From positions 1,054,001-1,118,000 of the forward strand of contig NZ_CP042435.1 in assembly GCF_007971225.1 (NCBI RefSeq): DNA of 64,000 bases, given 5' to 3'. A program made the position numbers and the translations under genes. Under the pieces are notes generated by a model. It was not told the DNA's origin and did no database searches. It was given only the letters and a program-made list of their open reading frames with translations. Shown one piece after another: positions 31,813 through 41,337 of this stretch (position 1 is its first letter; each line of letters starts with the position of its first letter). This stretch comes from Panacibacter ginsenosidivorans. Its GTDB lineage: Bacteria; Bacteroidota; Bacteroidia; Chitinophagales; Chitinophagaceae.

Positions 31813-34377
31813 TTACTGTATAACCAATTTTGTTGTTTCTGTAAGTTCGTCGCCATTAACAACCAGCGTGTAAACACCTGCTGCAATTTTTATAGTAAGC
31901 GGCAGCTTATACAGGCCATTTGATTGAACAGTTATTGCTTTGCTGAAGATTACTTTACCACTCATGTTGCTTAGCTGAATATTCAGTTTATTACCTGCAT
32001 AGTTTTCCAGTTGCAGGAATATGATACCACCCTGAACAGGATTAGGGAAAACGTTTAAGATTGGTTTAGCAATAGCGAATATTACCAATTGTGCGTTTGA
32101 GAAACTTACATTATTGTTTTTATCTACTTTCTTTAGCCTGTAATAATTATGCCCATTTAATGGCCTTACATCATACGTATTGTAATTCTGCCTTTGCAGG
32201 GAATTGCCTTTACTTTTTACAGATGCTATTGTTGCCCAGTTATTTTTACCGTCACTGCTGCGTTCAATCTCAAAATGGTCGTTGTTTGTTTCAGTAACTG
32301 TTTTCCATTTCAGCAGTACTTTTTCTTTTGCTGCACTGGCCGTAAATTCCTGCAGTTGTACAGGTTGCGGAAGATCATTAAAGGGTGAAAGGCTTTTCAG
32401 ATCAGCTTTTATAAAAGTGGGCCAGTACACTGTTTTGTCGTCCAGCATTTGCCCAATGTCTCCAATGTTTGAATAAGACAAAGTGTACACGCCGTTCTTT
32501 GCAGTTTCTTCATGGATGACGCCAAAGTAAGTAAAGATATCATCCTGGCCTTCTATCTGACCAACGATAGTGCGGCCAACCCATGGACCAATGGGTGACT
32601 GCGCAAACTCGGCTTCCATCTTATCGCTTGCAGGAGTCATAAATACAGAGACATAATGATTAGACCCCAATCTTGAAACGGAATACAATTCTACGTCTGC
32701 AATCTCTTTACTGTTGTGATAATCATAACTCCATCCTGTATCAGTTAAGAATTGCCATGGGGTATGCACAGATAACTGACCGGTAGGAAAACGTGCCACT
32801 ATTGCCCGGCCTTCATAGGGATTTATCTCATGTTTACTGTAAGCGTAAGTATAGCCATCATCTGCTTTTACCAATGTGCCATACTGAATTGTATCAATAT
32901 AGGGCATGTATTCAATACTGCGAAGCATAAGATCGGGGAGTGAGAATACGCCAATCGCTTCACGGTTACCATAAGTAACAGGATCGTTTTGATTTTGCTG
33001 ACGGGTATCCGGTAAGAGTATTTTAAGCGAATCATTTTCAACTGTCATATCACGTGGCCAGAAAAAATCATCCCAACCTTGTGGGTCGGGTGGATTCATT
33101 ACAGCTATAGGTTCACTCACTGTTCCACCAATGTTCGTAACAAGATTTCCATCGGGCCTGGGTGCATCCTGGACTATCAATGTATTTCTCAACAACTGGT
33201 GGGTACTCATGGAATTAGTGGTAGTATCATTATATCCATACCATCCATCAGAGCAGGTCCAAACTGTTCTTCCATCGGGGAGAGGTTCTGAATATACACC
33301 GTCAGCAGAAAGCCATGCATATTCGTTTTCCGCTCTTTTATTTTGCCACATATAATTCATGGGCACATCAATGCCGGTGTTGTTTTCATCCAATATTTCT
33401 ACGTGATCAATAATATACTGGGTGGGTGTTTGAAATAAGAATCCTAAGTTAACTGAGGCTGACTGTGCTTTAAATGCGAACTGAAATTCCTGCCAGCCGG
33501 TATATAATTTATAATCATAGGTAAGTATTCTGTTTCCTTTTACCACTAATTGCATAGCCGCAGAACGCTTTTTTGCTTTCGCCCAGAAACGCACCATATA
33601 GGTTGCGCCAATATTCAGTGGAAGTGCCTTATGTGCAAGCCTTACATCCGTGGCACCTCCAACCTTTGTTACATTTACTGACAATGCTTTTATGCCATCT
33701 TTCTGTAAAGAATCAACAATGGTGTAAGTAGCAGTTGATGATGGCTTTACCATAAAACTCCAGTCCTGCAGGTTATTCTCAAAGCTTCCGTTAGTAACAC
33801 TTTTTCGTTTTGAGTTTATAGTTGCGGTTGTTGCTAATGATGGCAGAGCAACGGGATAATCATTGTTGGGAACACGAAAATAATAAACAGTATTGGCAGA
33901 AATATTATTTGTAGGCTTTATGCAATATTCATGTTCTGAGGTGGTAGAGTTTGGCATGGAAACACTAAGTGTTGTTGTTCTTACAAGTACCTTGCCCGCA
34001 ATAAACGCATTGGCTGAACCCGATATTTGTTGTGTTGTTGCGGTAAGGTCCTGAACATAATTATTGGTATTTGCCAGCATAAAAGCGTTATTTCCTTTTA
34101 ATGAAGTAACATAGTGCCAGGGCCCGTCCGGTGCCGATGCATACTGAAGGTTTGTATTCATGTTCTTAACATCCCCTGTAGTGTTATTGAACTGAATGCG
34201 CAACCGTAATACACTATCAATTGACCCAAGAGTAATTGGTTTATTTTGCCCTGCTCTCCATGTAGCAAGAGATTCCGAACCATTATTATTTTTCCAACGC
34301 CAGTTGCTTTGCGTTATATAAGCAAATGACATGAACGATGAAAAGCACAACAGGAAGATTGGTAAAATTTTTTTCAT
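31813..34377 (-). CDS. Large secreted T9SS cargo protein with DUF5005/DUF4185-like domain
   Basis: 854 residues with a signal peptide (1 to about 19) and a C-terminal type A T9SS sorting domain of about 80 residues (VFPNPVQGGIIFLQL, QLSNMSGKVIFSK, GVYTLVVNGDE, TTKLVIQ). The N-terminal half holds a strand-rich region and a carbohydrate-binding-like sandwich at about 195-335 (NGSFENNLQDWSFMV). A central domain (about 350-680) reads LPDGRTVWTCSDGWYG and PQGWDDFFWPRDM, like DUF5005/DUF4185 families of five-bladed propeller enzymes. An Fn3-like stretch (VLLKWKTVTETNNDHFEIERS) precedes the sorting domain. It is predicted to be cell-surface or secreted and carbohydrate-directed; the activity is unproven. 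Confidence 0.75.
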   Translation of the reverse strand: MKKILPIFLLCFSSFMSFAYITQSNWRWKNNNGSESLATWRAGQNKPITLGSIDSVLRLRIQFNNTTGDVKNMNTNLQYASAPDGPWHYVTSLKGNNAFMLANTNNYVQDLTATTQQISGSANAFIAGKVLVRTTTLSVSMPNSTTSEHEYCIKPTNNISANTVYYFRVPNNDYPVALPSLATTATINSKRKSVTNGSFENNLQDWSFMVKPSSTATYTIVDSLQKDGIKALSVNVTKVGGATDVRLAHKALPLNIGATYMVRFWAKAKKRSAAMQLVVKGNRILTYDYKLYTGWQEFQFAFKAQSASVNLGFLFQTPTQYIIDHVEILDENNTGIDVPMNYMWQNKRAENEYAWLSADGVYSEPLPDGRTVWTCSDGWYGYNDTTTNSMSTHQLLRNTLIVQDAPRPDGNLVTNIGGTVSEPIAVMNPPDPQGWDDFFWPRDMTVENDSLKILLPDTRQQNQNDPVTYGNREAIGVFSLPDLMLRSIEYMPYIDTIQYGTLVKADDGYTYAYSKHEINPYEGRAIVARFPTGQLSVHTPWQFLTDTGWSYDYHNSKEIADVELYSVSRLGSNHYVSVFMTPASDKMEAEFAQSPIGPWVGRTIVGQIEGQDDIFTYFGVIHEETAKNGVYTLSYSNIGDIGQMLDDKTVYWPTFIKADLKSLSPFNDLPQPVQLQEFTASAAKEKVLLKWKTVTETNNDHFEIERSSDGKNNWATIASVKSKGNSLQRQNYNTYDVRPLNGHNYYRLKKVDKNNNVSFSNAQLVIFAIAKPILNVFPNPVQGGIIFLQLENYAGNKLNIQLSNMSGKVIFSKAITVQSNGLYKLPLTIKIAAGVYTLVVNGDELTETTKLVIQ

Positions 34378-34605
34378 ACCGATAATTACTTGTTTGATAA
34401 CAGTTATTTTTCTTTTCTATGTAATTCGTAAAGTAAAATAAAAAACAATAATATTTTTTGTTCAGTGTGCTTAGAATCTTTTATAAAGGGCTCTGCGAAT
34501 GATGAGTGCGACCAACAGATTTAATACAACTGCTGCATTAGAAAACACGCTCTTTCTATTATCTGTAATGTTGCTTTTTTTCAAATACAAACCATGCCTA
34601 TAAAA

Positions 34606-35202
34606 TTACTTCCAGATATTAAAATGCAAACTGAACTTTTTTTCTTCTAATAATTTACGCCAGTCTATAAATAAAAAAATACAAATAATAAGCAATCCCA
34701 AAATTGCTCCTGCAATATTTTGCCATGACAAAAGCCCCAGTGTTATGCGGCCAACATTGTGGGCGGCATAATCGCCGGCAAAAACCATAATTGAATCACT
34801 TATAAATTTACCTGCAAAAAATGAAGGTATCAGGTATACAATCTTCATTCGTGCAATGCCTGCGGCTGTAAATAAAGGAGTGGAAGGTAGTGGCATAAGC
34901 GTATAAAGAAAAACAAAAAAATAAACTTTTAATCCATTATCAGTAAGCTTTTTACCTATGAATTGCATATCCTCATTTTTTTGAGGTTTGATAAAATGAT
35001 TGGCAAAATAAAAAACGTAACAACTGTATAAATACCTGCCAATAGCAGAACCAGTAACGCCAACAACTAATACAAGCCAGATATTTAACCCATATTTTAC
35101 CTGAAAAAAAACCATCACCAGCCATGCCGGCGGGCCAATTAGCGGAATAACATCTACAAGCAACGATGCCAGAAAAACAAAAATATACAGTGTAACATCC
35201 AT
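34606..35202 (-). CDS. VTT/DedA-like membrane protein
   Basis: 198 residues from the start at 35202 (MDVTLYIFVFLASLLVDVIP). A longer frame from 35397 adds 65 residues, part of which is a type B repeat translated as CHSLVHS, so it is rejected. The VTT (SNARE-associated) pattern includes IGPPAWLVMVFFQ, GSAIGRYLYSCY, PLPSTPLFTAAGIARM and a following re-entrant/membrane pair. Five or six hydrophobic segments are seen. DedA/VTT proteins move lipids, including undecaprenyl phosphate, or act in membrane homeostasis at the inner membrane. The exact substrate is unknown. Confidence 0.75.
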   Translation of the reverse strand: MDVTLYIFVFLASLLVDVIPLIGPPAWLVMVFFQVKYGLNIWLVLVVGVTGSAIGRYLYSCYVFYFANHFIKPQKNEDMQFIGKKLTDNGLKVYFFVFLYTLMPLPSTPLFTAAGIARMKIVYLIPSFFAGKFISDSIMVFAGDYAAHNVGRITLGLLSWQNIAGAILGLLIICIFLFIDWRKLLEEKKFSLHFNIWK

Positions 35203-35309
35203 GACTATCCCGGTTTCATTAATCAGCCTACAAATTATGCCAAAATATAAAGACCGCAAGTCTAAACATGCGGTATGCTCAATCTTATCTGCTGCAAAAA
35301 GAACAGAAT

Positions 35310-35329
35310 GTACAAGTGAGTGACACAAC
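35310..35329 (+). repeat. Type B intergenic repeat
   Basis: An exact type B core followed by GAAAGCTTAGTAGTAATAC and AAAAGCCGGCAACC, the best example of the extended unit. It lies between divergent gene starts. Confidence 0.75.
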
Positions 35330-35411
35330 GAAAGCTTAGTAGTAATACAAAAGCCGGCAACCAAAATCAGTTTAACAAAATAGTTTTTAGTAAACATTGA
35401 AAATGCTTTAA

Positions 35412-35419
35412 TAGGTTTG
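35412..35419 (+). promoter_or_regulatory. Bacteroidota-type -7 element for the esterase gene
   Basis: TAGGTTTG matches TAnnTTTG exactly, 26 bases before the ATG at 35446. A clear -33 TTTG is not seen at ideal spacing. Confidence 0.4.
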
Positions 35420-35445
35420 CAGCATTATCAAAAATTTATTTTAGT

Positions 35446-36264
35446 ATGAAGCAACTATTGTTCATCATTCTATTATGTGCAGGCGCTTATATAACCAAAG
35501 CAGCAACCGTTGATACTATTGCTGCGCATAGTGATGTTATGCATAAAGACATTGCATGTGTGGTTATAAAACCATCTTCTTATGATGGCAAAAAAGATGT
35601 TCCTGTAGTGTACTTGTTGCATGGATATAGTGGTAACCAAAGAGACTGGATCACAGAAGTACCAGCCATAAAACAATATGCAGACCAGGATAGCATCATC
35701 ATTGTTTGCCCTGACGGGAATTACAACTCCTGGTACTTTGATGCACCTATGGATTCTACGGTGCGCTATGAGACTTTTGTAAGTAAAGAACTTGTCAATT
35801 ATATGGATGCACATTACAAAACTATTAAAGACCGTGCAGGTCGTGGTATTACGGGTTTAAGTATGGGTGGCCATGGTGCATTTTATCTTGCTTTTAAACA
35901 CCAGGATATTTTTGGTGTGGCAGGCAGTATGAGTGGTGGTGTTGATATTCGCCCTTACCCGCTTAAATGGGAAATTTCAAAATTATTAGGTTCATACAAA
36001 GAGCATCCTGAAAACTGGGAAGCCAATGCAGATATCAATCTGGTGCATTTGCTGACACCAAATTCTCTGGCAATAATCTTTGATTGCGGCACCGATGATT
36101 TCTTTTACAAAGTAAACGTAGCTCTGCACGAAAAGCTGTTGTATTATGGCATACCGCATGATTTTATTGTACGCCCCGGTGCTCATACATGGGATTACTG
36201 GTCCAACTCAATAAGCTTTCAGCTACTCTATATGAAACATTATTTTGATACAGCAAGAAAGTAA
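35446..36264 (+). CDS. Secreted alpha/beta-hydrolase esterase (EsteraseD/feruloyl-esterase-like)
   Basis: 272 residues with a signal peptide (1 to about 19). The alpha/beta-hydrolase core shows VPVVYLLHGYSGNQRDW (oxyanion-loop strand), nucleophile S139 in GLSMGGHGAF, an acid in IIFDCGTDDFFY and the catalytic His in RPGAHTWDYW. The size and order fit the putative-esterase family that includes feruloyl and acetyl-xylan esterases and antigen-85-like proteins. It is periplasmic or secreted, hydrolysing an ester on a sugar or lipid. It is a single gene, followed by a type A repeat 40 bases past its stop. Confidence 0.85.
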   Translation: MKQLLFIILLCAGAYITKAATVDTIAAHSDVMHKDIACVVIKPSSYDGKKDVPVVYLLHGYSGNQRDWITEVPAIKQYADQDSIIIVCPDGNYNSWYFDAPMDSTVRYETFVSKELVNYMDAHYKTIKDRAGRGITGLSMGGHGAFYLAFKHQDIFGVAGSMSGGVDIRPYPLKWEISKLLGSYKEHPENWEANADINLVHLLTPNSLAIIFDCGTDDFFYKVNVALHEKLLYYGIPHDFIVRPGAHTWDYWSNSISFQLLYMKHYFDTARK

Positions 36265-36303
36265 TTTTTATGAGCCAAACTGCAATGCTGCTATTAAGCT
36301 TCC

Positions 36304-36323
36304 GTTGCGTCGCACACTTGTAC
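36304..36323 (-). repeat. Type A intergenic repeat
   Basis: GTTGCGTCGCACACTTGTAC. The upstream flank GCCAAACTGCAATGCTGCTA, then TTAAGCTTCC, is shared with 46621 and 49267. It lies 3' of the esterase gene. Confidence 0.75.
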
Positions 36324-36379
36324 TGCTGTCAAAAAAATAATCTATGTGTTACTCATGTAAAAGAGTAGTGCACTAAAAA

Positions 36380-37132
36380 TCAAAAACCAATACTGTTACC
36401 ACCATCTACCGGCAGCACTATACCAGTTATATATTTTGCTGCATCGCTTGCCAGAAACAGAGCAGCATCACCAATATCGGCAGGCTCGCCCATATAACCC
36501 ATTGGTGTGCGGCTAAAGACTTTTGATTTACGTTCCGGATCTGAATCAAGCGCTTTTGCTGTCATATCAGTTTTAATAAAACCAGGAGCAATAGCATTTA
36601 CACGAATACCCTTTGGAGATAGTTCTGTTGCCATAGCTCTTGTCATGCCATCAATTGCAGTTTTAGTAGCACTGTATGCAATAACCTTTGGCAACCCATA
36701 TTGTGCAGCCATAGAACTGATGTTAATGATATTGCCGCCACCCTGTATCAACATTTGCTTTACTACTTCACGGCTTATTGCAAATACCGAGCAAAGATTT
36801 GTAGTAAGAATACTTTGAAAATCTGCATCTGTTACTTCTGTAAAATCTTTTTTCATATTGATGCCGGCATTGTTTACGAGGATATCGATCCTGCCAAAGC
36901 CGGCTACTACGTTCTCTATCAATACTGGTATTTCAGTAAGGTTGCTAAGATCACATTGCATAATAAAACAGTTAGGCCCGGCTTTCTCTTTTGCTGATTG
37001 CAATTTCTTTTCATCTCTACCCACAATAATTGTTTGGATATTGGCATTGGCAAATTTTTCTGCAATAGCAAAACCGATTCCAGAGCCTCCCCCTGTAACA
37101 ATGGCTACTTTTTTATTTTGATCATTCATCAT
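36380..37132 (-). CDS. Short-chain dehydrogenase/reductase (FabG/gluconate-dehydrogenase-like)
   Basis: 250 residues, the standard SDR length. The NAD(P)-binding motif is VTGGGSGIGFAIAEKF (about 12-27), followed by DILVNNAGIN. The catalytic Ser lies in NIINISSMAAQYG and the Tyr/Lys in AYSATKTAIDGM, and the product ends IVLPVDGGNS. It looks fully active. Candidates are 3-oxoacyl-ACP reductase, gluconate 5-dehydrogenase or glucose dehydrogenase; sequence alone does not separate them. The cofactor loop (IVGRDEKKLQSA) has Arg after Gly, compatible with NADP. It is a single gene and cytoplasmic. Confidence 0.88.
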   Translation of the reverse strand: MMNDQNKKVAIVTGGGSGIGFAIAEKFANANIQTIIVGRDEKKLQSAKEKAGPNCFIMQCDLSNLTEIPVLIENVVAGFGRIDILVNNAGINMKKDFTEVTDADFQSILTTNLCSVFAISREVVKQMLIQGGGNIINISSMAAQYGLPKVIAYSATKTAIDGMTRAMATELSPKGIRVNAIAPGFIKTDMTAKALDSDPERKSKVFSRTPMGYMGEPADIGDAALFLASDAAKYITGIVLPVDGGNSIGF

Positions 37133-37466
37133 CTGATTATTTTGTTTCCGATTACAATATTGAATCTATTTTATTCCTGCATTGTCTATGCTTGTAAATA
37201 TAAAACTAAAAGTCAGCTAAAATGGTATGTACATGGTGTTGCGTTGCACACTTGTACATTTAGATTTTTTCAGCCTTGTACAAAACTTTTTTATACAACC
37301 TCACTATCCGGCTACTGTTTTGTTAGTGCATTATGATACTCACTTCCCCTCACTTAGAAAATATTGCTAATGATAAACATCATCGCTTTAACTAATACAG
37401 GTCACCAGTTGATAACCCATCCGAAATTAATTTTAAGCATTAAATTTTTACCCAAAATTAAATGCC
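37133..37466. other. 334-base divergent intergenic region
   Basis: It holds a diverged type A repeat (37238-37257) and otherwise AT-rich sequence with no gene or clear hairpin. Confidence 0.5.
37238..37257 (-). repeat. Type A intergenic repeat, variant
   Basis: GTTGCGTTGCACACTTGTAC, two changes from the A core. It lies between divergent gene starts, so it is not in a 3' position. Confidence 0.65.
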
Positions 37467-39602
37467 ATGAAAAAAAGATACCTATCATTACTGCCAGTTG
37501 GTACAGCAAAACGATTACGTTTGTTGGTGACCTACACGTTATTCCTAATATTTCTTTCCGGCTCTTTACTGGCCCAGGTAGTTAAACACTCTGCTATTGA
37601 TGTGCAGACATTAAGACAAAAAAACAGCTTTAATAAAGCAGCTCTAATAAAAAACAAACAGCCGGGTATTAACAATGCTAATCTTGCAACGCTTTTATCA
37701 GTTAAGCAGGCTGATTCTGTTACCAATCCATTACTAAATATCATACAATCTTTAGTTGGGCCTGGTATCACCGTATCCAACATTCAAACAACCTTGCCAA
37801 AGACATCGGATATTTACGGTTCTTTTTCCGGTGGCACCAGTGTGCTGGGAATGGAAAGTGGATTAATCATGACCACCGGCAGTGTTTTCAATGCATTAGG
37901 GCCGAATATTTCAGAGTTTACAAGCCAGGATAACGGACTTCCCGGCTATCTTGTTAGCGATACTGTAGGATATGATGCTGCTGTTATTTCTTTTGACGTA
38001 ACATCTTCCACCTCATTTCTATCTTTTAAATATGTGTTTGCATCAGAAGAGTATAATGAATATGTGGGATCTCCGTTTAATGACGAATTTGCATTTTTTA
38101 TCAGCGGGCCGGGTATTCCTGCAGGAACAAATATTGCCTTAATTCCCGGTACAAATACACCTGTTGCAATAAATAATGTAAACCTGGGGCTCAACTCCCA
38201 ATATTACATCAACAATGATTCTGCAGGCTTCGTAGATCCGGTTAAATTTCAAAACCTGGAGTATGATGGATTAACTACAGTACTTACAACAACCGCGATT
38301 ACAGTTGTGCCGGGTGCAAAATATACCATCACGCTGGTAATCCAGGATTTTGAAGATGCTGTTTACGACTCCGGAGTTTTTTTAGAAGGTGGCAGCATTA
38401 CCAGCGATTCCTGTGTATTGGATTTACATGCCGTTAAGAAAGATATTACCTGTAACGGAGCAAATGATGGAAGTATTAATTTACTTTATAGTGGCGCTAA
38501 CGGAACAGCACAATTTGCCTGGACTAATGGGGCGACTACGGAAGATATCAGTAACCTCGCACCAGGCTCTTATAATGTAACAGTAACGGATGAGAAAAGC
38601 TGTACTGCAACTTTGAAGAGCCCTGTTGTAATTAATGAGCCAACAGTGCTTGCACTTAACCAGCCTGTCATTACCGGTACAGGTTGTGATGGTGGTAGTA
38701 AGGGATCGGCACAGGTGTCAGCTAAAGGGGGAACGCCGCCTTATCAATACACATTAGACACAAGTATCAATAGTACTGGTATTTTTACTGATTTAAACGC
38801 TGGCACTTACAACTACTCTGCCAGTGACAGCAACGGCTGTACAACATCAGGCTCATTTGTAATACCGGTTGGCTCAAATACTAATTGTACCATTCTCGTG
38901 AAACCGAGCTCCGTAGCCCCGGGCCTGGCAGTCAACACTATTTACTTAGGCATCGGCCCCCAAAGTGTAACGCTTACAGGCATTGTTAAAGGAGGTAATA
39001 AACCCTATAAATACGACTGGGGTTTTGACACAGGGCGTTGCGTTACTGTTAGTCCTACAATCACAACTACTTATAACCTTACCATCACTGATAATGCAGG
39101 ATGTCAGTCAACCTGTAGTGTGACTATTTATGTAGTAGACGTACGCTGTGGTAAGGATTTACAAAAGATTCTTGTATGCCATAAGGATAGTGCTACACAG
39201 CAGTGGAAGACACTATGTGTTAAGCGCGGGAATGTTCGCGATTACCTGGAACATGGAGACCTGTTGGGACCATGCACTTCTTTTGGAAGTACAGGTACCG
39301 TAAGTGAAATAAATGAATCTGTTGAGAATAAAATGGCATTGAATGCTGAGTTACTTCAGATCAAGGTCTCACCAAATCCTGCCACAACTTACTTCAGTAT
39401 ACAAGTCAATTCCAATCATTCAACAGAACAGATCAGCTTGCGGATATTTGATATGTATGGAAGACAAATTGAAGTAATAAGTCATATTACGCCCGGCGGC
39501 ATTTTACAGGTAGGCAACAATTATAAGCCGGGCACTTACATTGCAGAAATTACACAGGGGAGTATGAGAAAAACACTCAGACTGGTTAAAACAGGAGGCT
39601 AA
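37467..39602 (+). CDS. Choice-of-anchor L surface protein with SprB-like repeats and T9SS signal
   Basis: 711 residues. After a signal region (about 15-36) is a choice-of-anchor L domain (about 85-310) with ITVSNIQTTLPKTSDIYGSF, GMESGLIMTTGSV and FVFASEEYNEYVGSPFNDEF-like blocks. SprB-type repeats follow (KKDITCNGANDGSINLLYSG, NVTVTDEKSCTA), then further Ig-like strands with paired cysteines. The last 80 or so residues form a type A T9SS sorting domain (VSPNPATTYFSIQV, RIFDMYGRQIEV, YIAEITQGSMRKTLRLVK). It is predicted to be exported and surface-attached; relatives act in adhesion or gliding. It ends at a perfect terminator hairpin. Confidence 0.85.
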   Translation: MKKRYLSLLPVGTAKRLRLLVTYTLFLIFLSGSLLAQVVKHSAIDVQTLRQKNSFNKAALIKNKQPGINNANLATLLSVKQADSVTNPLLNIIQSLVGPGITVSNIQTTLPKTSDIYGSFSGGTSVLGMESGLIMTTGSVFNALGPNISEFTSQDNGLPGYLVSDTVGYDAAVISFDVTSSTSFLSFKYVFASEEYNEYVGSPFNDEFAFFISGPGIPAGTNIALIPGTNTPVAINNVNLGLNSQYYINNDSAGFVDPVKFQNLEYDGLTTVLTTTAITVVPGAKYTITLVIQDFEDAVYDSGVFLEGGSITSDSCVLDLHAVKKDITCNGANDGSINLLYSGANGTAQFAWTNGATTEDISNLAPGSYNVTVTDEKSCTATLKSPVVINEPTVLALNQPVITGTGCDGGSKGSAQVSAKGGTPPYQYTLDTSINSTGIFTDLNAGTYNYSASDSNGCTTSGSFVIPVGSNTNCTILVKPSSVAPGLAVNTIYLGIGPQSVTLTGIVKGGNKPYKYDWGFDTGRCVTVSPTITTTYNLTITDNAGCQSTCSVTIYVVDVRCGKDLQKILVCHKDSATQQWKTLCVKRGNVRDYLEHGDLLGPCTSFGSTGTVSEINESVENKMALNAELLQIKVSPNPATTYFSIQVNSNHSTEQISLRIFDMYGRQIEVISHITPGGILQVGNNYKPGTYIAEITQGSMRKTLRLVKTGG

Positions 39603-39624
39603 TTTCTAATAATTTCCCGAGGTA

Positions 39625-39650
39625 AAAAGGCGGCAATATTGCCGCCTTTT
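39625..39650 (+). terminator. Rho-independent terminator
   Basis: A perfect 26-base palindrome, left arm AAAAGGCGGCAAT, with the T-rich right end acting as the U tract. It lies 22 bases after the stop of the surface-protein gene. Confidence 0.85.
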
Positions 39651-39725
39651 CTATATCCTTGTTTCCTGCAAGTGAGCAATACATTTAATATAGGGTACAT
39701 ACATTTGATGAACAACGATATAAAC

Positions 39726-39745
39726 GTACAAGAGAGTGACACAAC
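39726..39745 (+). repeat. Type B intergenic repeat
   Basis: GTACAAGAGAGTGACACAAC followed by AAAAGCTTAATAGCATTTC and AAAAGCCGGCAACATAAAT: the extended unit. Confidence 0.75.
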
Positions 39746-39945
39746 AAAAGCTTAATAGCATTTCAAAAGCCGGCAACATAAATATTGCAATGCAGGCTAA
39801 TGATATCTGCAGCTAGTTTAAATAATTTTATTACCGCTTGTGAAATGATACTTACGGCTGGTTTTACCTATTGATGGAATAATCTGTACATTGTGGCGCT
39901 AAAAAATAAATCCATTATCGCTTTATCAAAAAAGTAGCCGGGTGT

Positions 39946-40296
39946 ATGAAAAAAAGAATTTATGTTATTGAAGACGACAACGTAATGCTTCTTGTACTGG
40001 AATCTTTGCTTTTGAAGAATGATTACGAAGTAATAAAAGATTTTAACGGTAAAAATATTATGGTCAGCAGGAAGCCTTATCCAGATCTTTACATTATTGA
40101 CATAAATTTAATTGGAAAAGATGGCTGCGATTTTTGCAGGCTGATAAAAGAAGAAAGCAGCACCATTCCCGTTATCCTTATTTCTGCAAACATAGACCTG
40201 GAAAAAAAGGCTAAAGAATGCAACGCAGATAAATTTTTAACCAAGCCATTCGAGCCACAGCATTTATTAAATAGTATTCAGGAATTAATTGTATAA
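39946..40296 (+). CDS. Stand-alone receiver-domain response regulator
   Basis: 116 residues, a receiver domain with no output domain. Acidic residues E9/D10/D11 (YVIEDDNVML), phospho-acceptor D52 (LYIIDINLIGKDGCDF), and the T/S and K switch residues in VILISANIDL and DKFLTKPFEP are all present. Such CheY-like proteins act through protein contacts or in phosphorelays. No kinase gene is adjacent; the orphan kinases at 29732 and 49405 are possible partners, but nothing in the sequence links them. It is monocistronic. Confidence 0.88.
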   Translation: MKKRIYVIEDDNVMLLVLESLLLKNDYEVIKDFNGKNIMVSRKPYPDLYIIDINLIGKDGCDFCRLIKEESSTIPVILISANIDLEKKAKECNADKFLTKPFEPQHLLNSIQELIV

Positions 40297-40330
40297 TATT
40301 CGAAAAGATGCATTAATAAAACAGATGCAC

Positions 40331-40654
40331 TTATTTGTTTTTTCTTGCTTTGTTCTTACGTATTATATTGTAAATGACCAATCCACCACCTGCAAATAAA
40401 ATAGCAACCAGCGGCCCATAGTTGCTATCCAATATACCCGCCGTAATTAAACCCAATGCAGCACCACCGCCAATAATGCCAACTTGTAACCAGAAGTCGC
40501 TACTGGCAAGATTAGGATCCATACCTTTTTCAATAAGGGCCAGCCGCTCCTTACTTTTTGACGAAATATAGATATATACTATACCGAAAATGGTTAATAA
40601 TACCAGCACAATCAGCAGTATAAAAAAGAACGAGCCTAAAAATGAATTATCCAT
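40331..40654 (-). CDS. DUF6249-family small membrane protein
   Basis: 107 residues from the start at 40654 (MDNSFLGSFFFILLIVLVLL); the ATG at 40684 would add ten. Three hydrophobic segments are seen: one N-terminal, then SKERLALIEKGMDPNL in a cytoplasmic loop, then a glycine-rich pair (VGIIGGGAALGLITAGIL, VAILFAGGGLVIYNII). The KERLALIEKGMDP motif is characteristic of DUF6249 proteins, which are often encoded beside ECF sigma factor genes, as here, where the sigma gene is divergent 104 bases away. The function is unknown but may link to that sigma factor. Confidence 0.75.
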   Translation of the reverse strand: MDNSFLGSFFFILLIVLVLLTIFGIVYIYISSKSKERLALIEKGMDPNLASSDFWLQVGIIGGGAALGLITAGILDSNYGPLVAILFAGGGLVIYNIIRKNKARKNK

Positions 40655-40757
40655 AAAAGTATTTTCAAATTTTGACAGTTGCATAAAGAAAATGGTTACA
40701 ATTTTTATTATGATTATTTTGTAACCACTGCAGCTACAAAGTTGTCAGACATATAAT

Positions 40758-41330
40758 GTGAACATTAAAACCGAGCAGGAAATTATAAGCGATGTATTGG
40801 CAGGTGATACAAATGCCTATCATATACTTGTAAGCAGGTACAGGAACATGATCTTTACATTGGTGAATAATATTATATTGAACAGAGAAGATGCCGAAGA
40901 AATAGCGCAGGATGTTTTTATAAAAGCCTATACAGGCTTAAGAACCTTCAAAGGCAGCGCGTTGTTTTCTACCTGGCTATACAGAATTGCTGTTAATGCA
41001 GCGTTGAATAAAAAGAAAATAAAAGTATTTAATGTAATACCTATAGGGGAAAGTTTTGAAAATGAAACAGATGATAACATACAACCTTTGCTTGATCAAT
41101 ATGAAATCAAAGAGCGAAAAAAGTTTGTGCAGCTTGCCATGCTACAACTTAAGGATGATGAACGTATCTGCATTACCATGTATTATCTTAATGAATTACA
41201 GGTAAGTGAAATACATGATCTAACAGGTATTTCGACAGCCAATATTAAAGTACTGCTTTATAGAGGACGCAAGAATTTGTACCGGCAACTGGAACAATTA
41301 CTAAAGACAGAAATGAATAACTTAATATAA
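40758..41330 (+). CDS. ECF-type RNA polymerase sigma factor
   Basis: 190 residues with a GTG start (the ATG overlapping it at 40756 meets an immediate stop). Sigma region 2 lies at about 22-90 (HILVSRYRNMIFTLVNNII, EDAEEIAQDVFIKAY, STWLYRIAVNAALN). Region 4 lies at about 130-185 (LNELQVSEIHDLTGISTANI and VLLYRGRKNLYRQL). It directs RNA polymerase to a set of stress or envelope promoters. It is followed 7 bases later by a gene for a membrane protein placed where the anti-sigma factor usually is, and faces the DUF6249 gene. Confidence 0.9.
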   Translation: MNIKTEQEIISDVLAGDTNAYHILVSRYRNMIFTLVNNIILNREDAEEIAQDVFIKAYTGLRTFKGSALFSTWLYRIAVNAALNKKKIKVFNVIPIGESFENETDDNIQPLLDQYEIKERKKFVQLAMLQLKDDERICITMYYLNELQVSEIHDLTGISTANIKVLLYRGRKNLYRQLEQLLKTEMNNLI

Positions 41331-41337
41331 TACATTA

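Larger units (their letters stand above)
39603..39945. other. 343-base intergenic region with terminator and repeat
   Basis: It holds the 39625-39650 terminator and the type B repeat at 39726-39745. Bases 39800-39945 have no gene, only AT-rich sequence ahead of the receiver gene. Confidence 0.5.
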
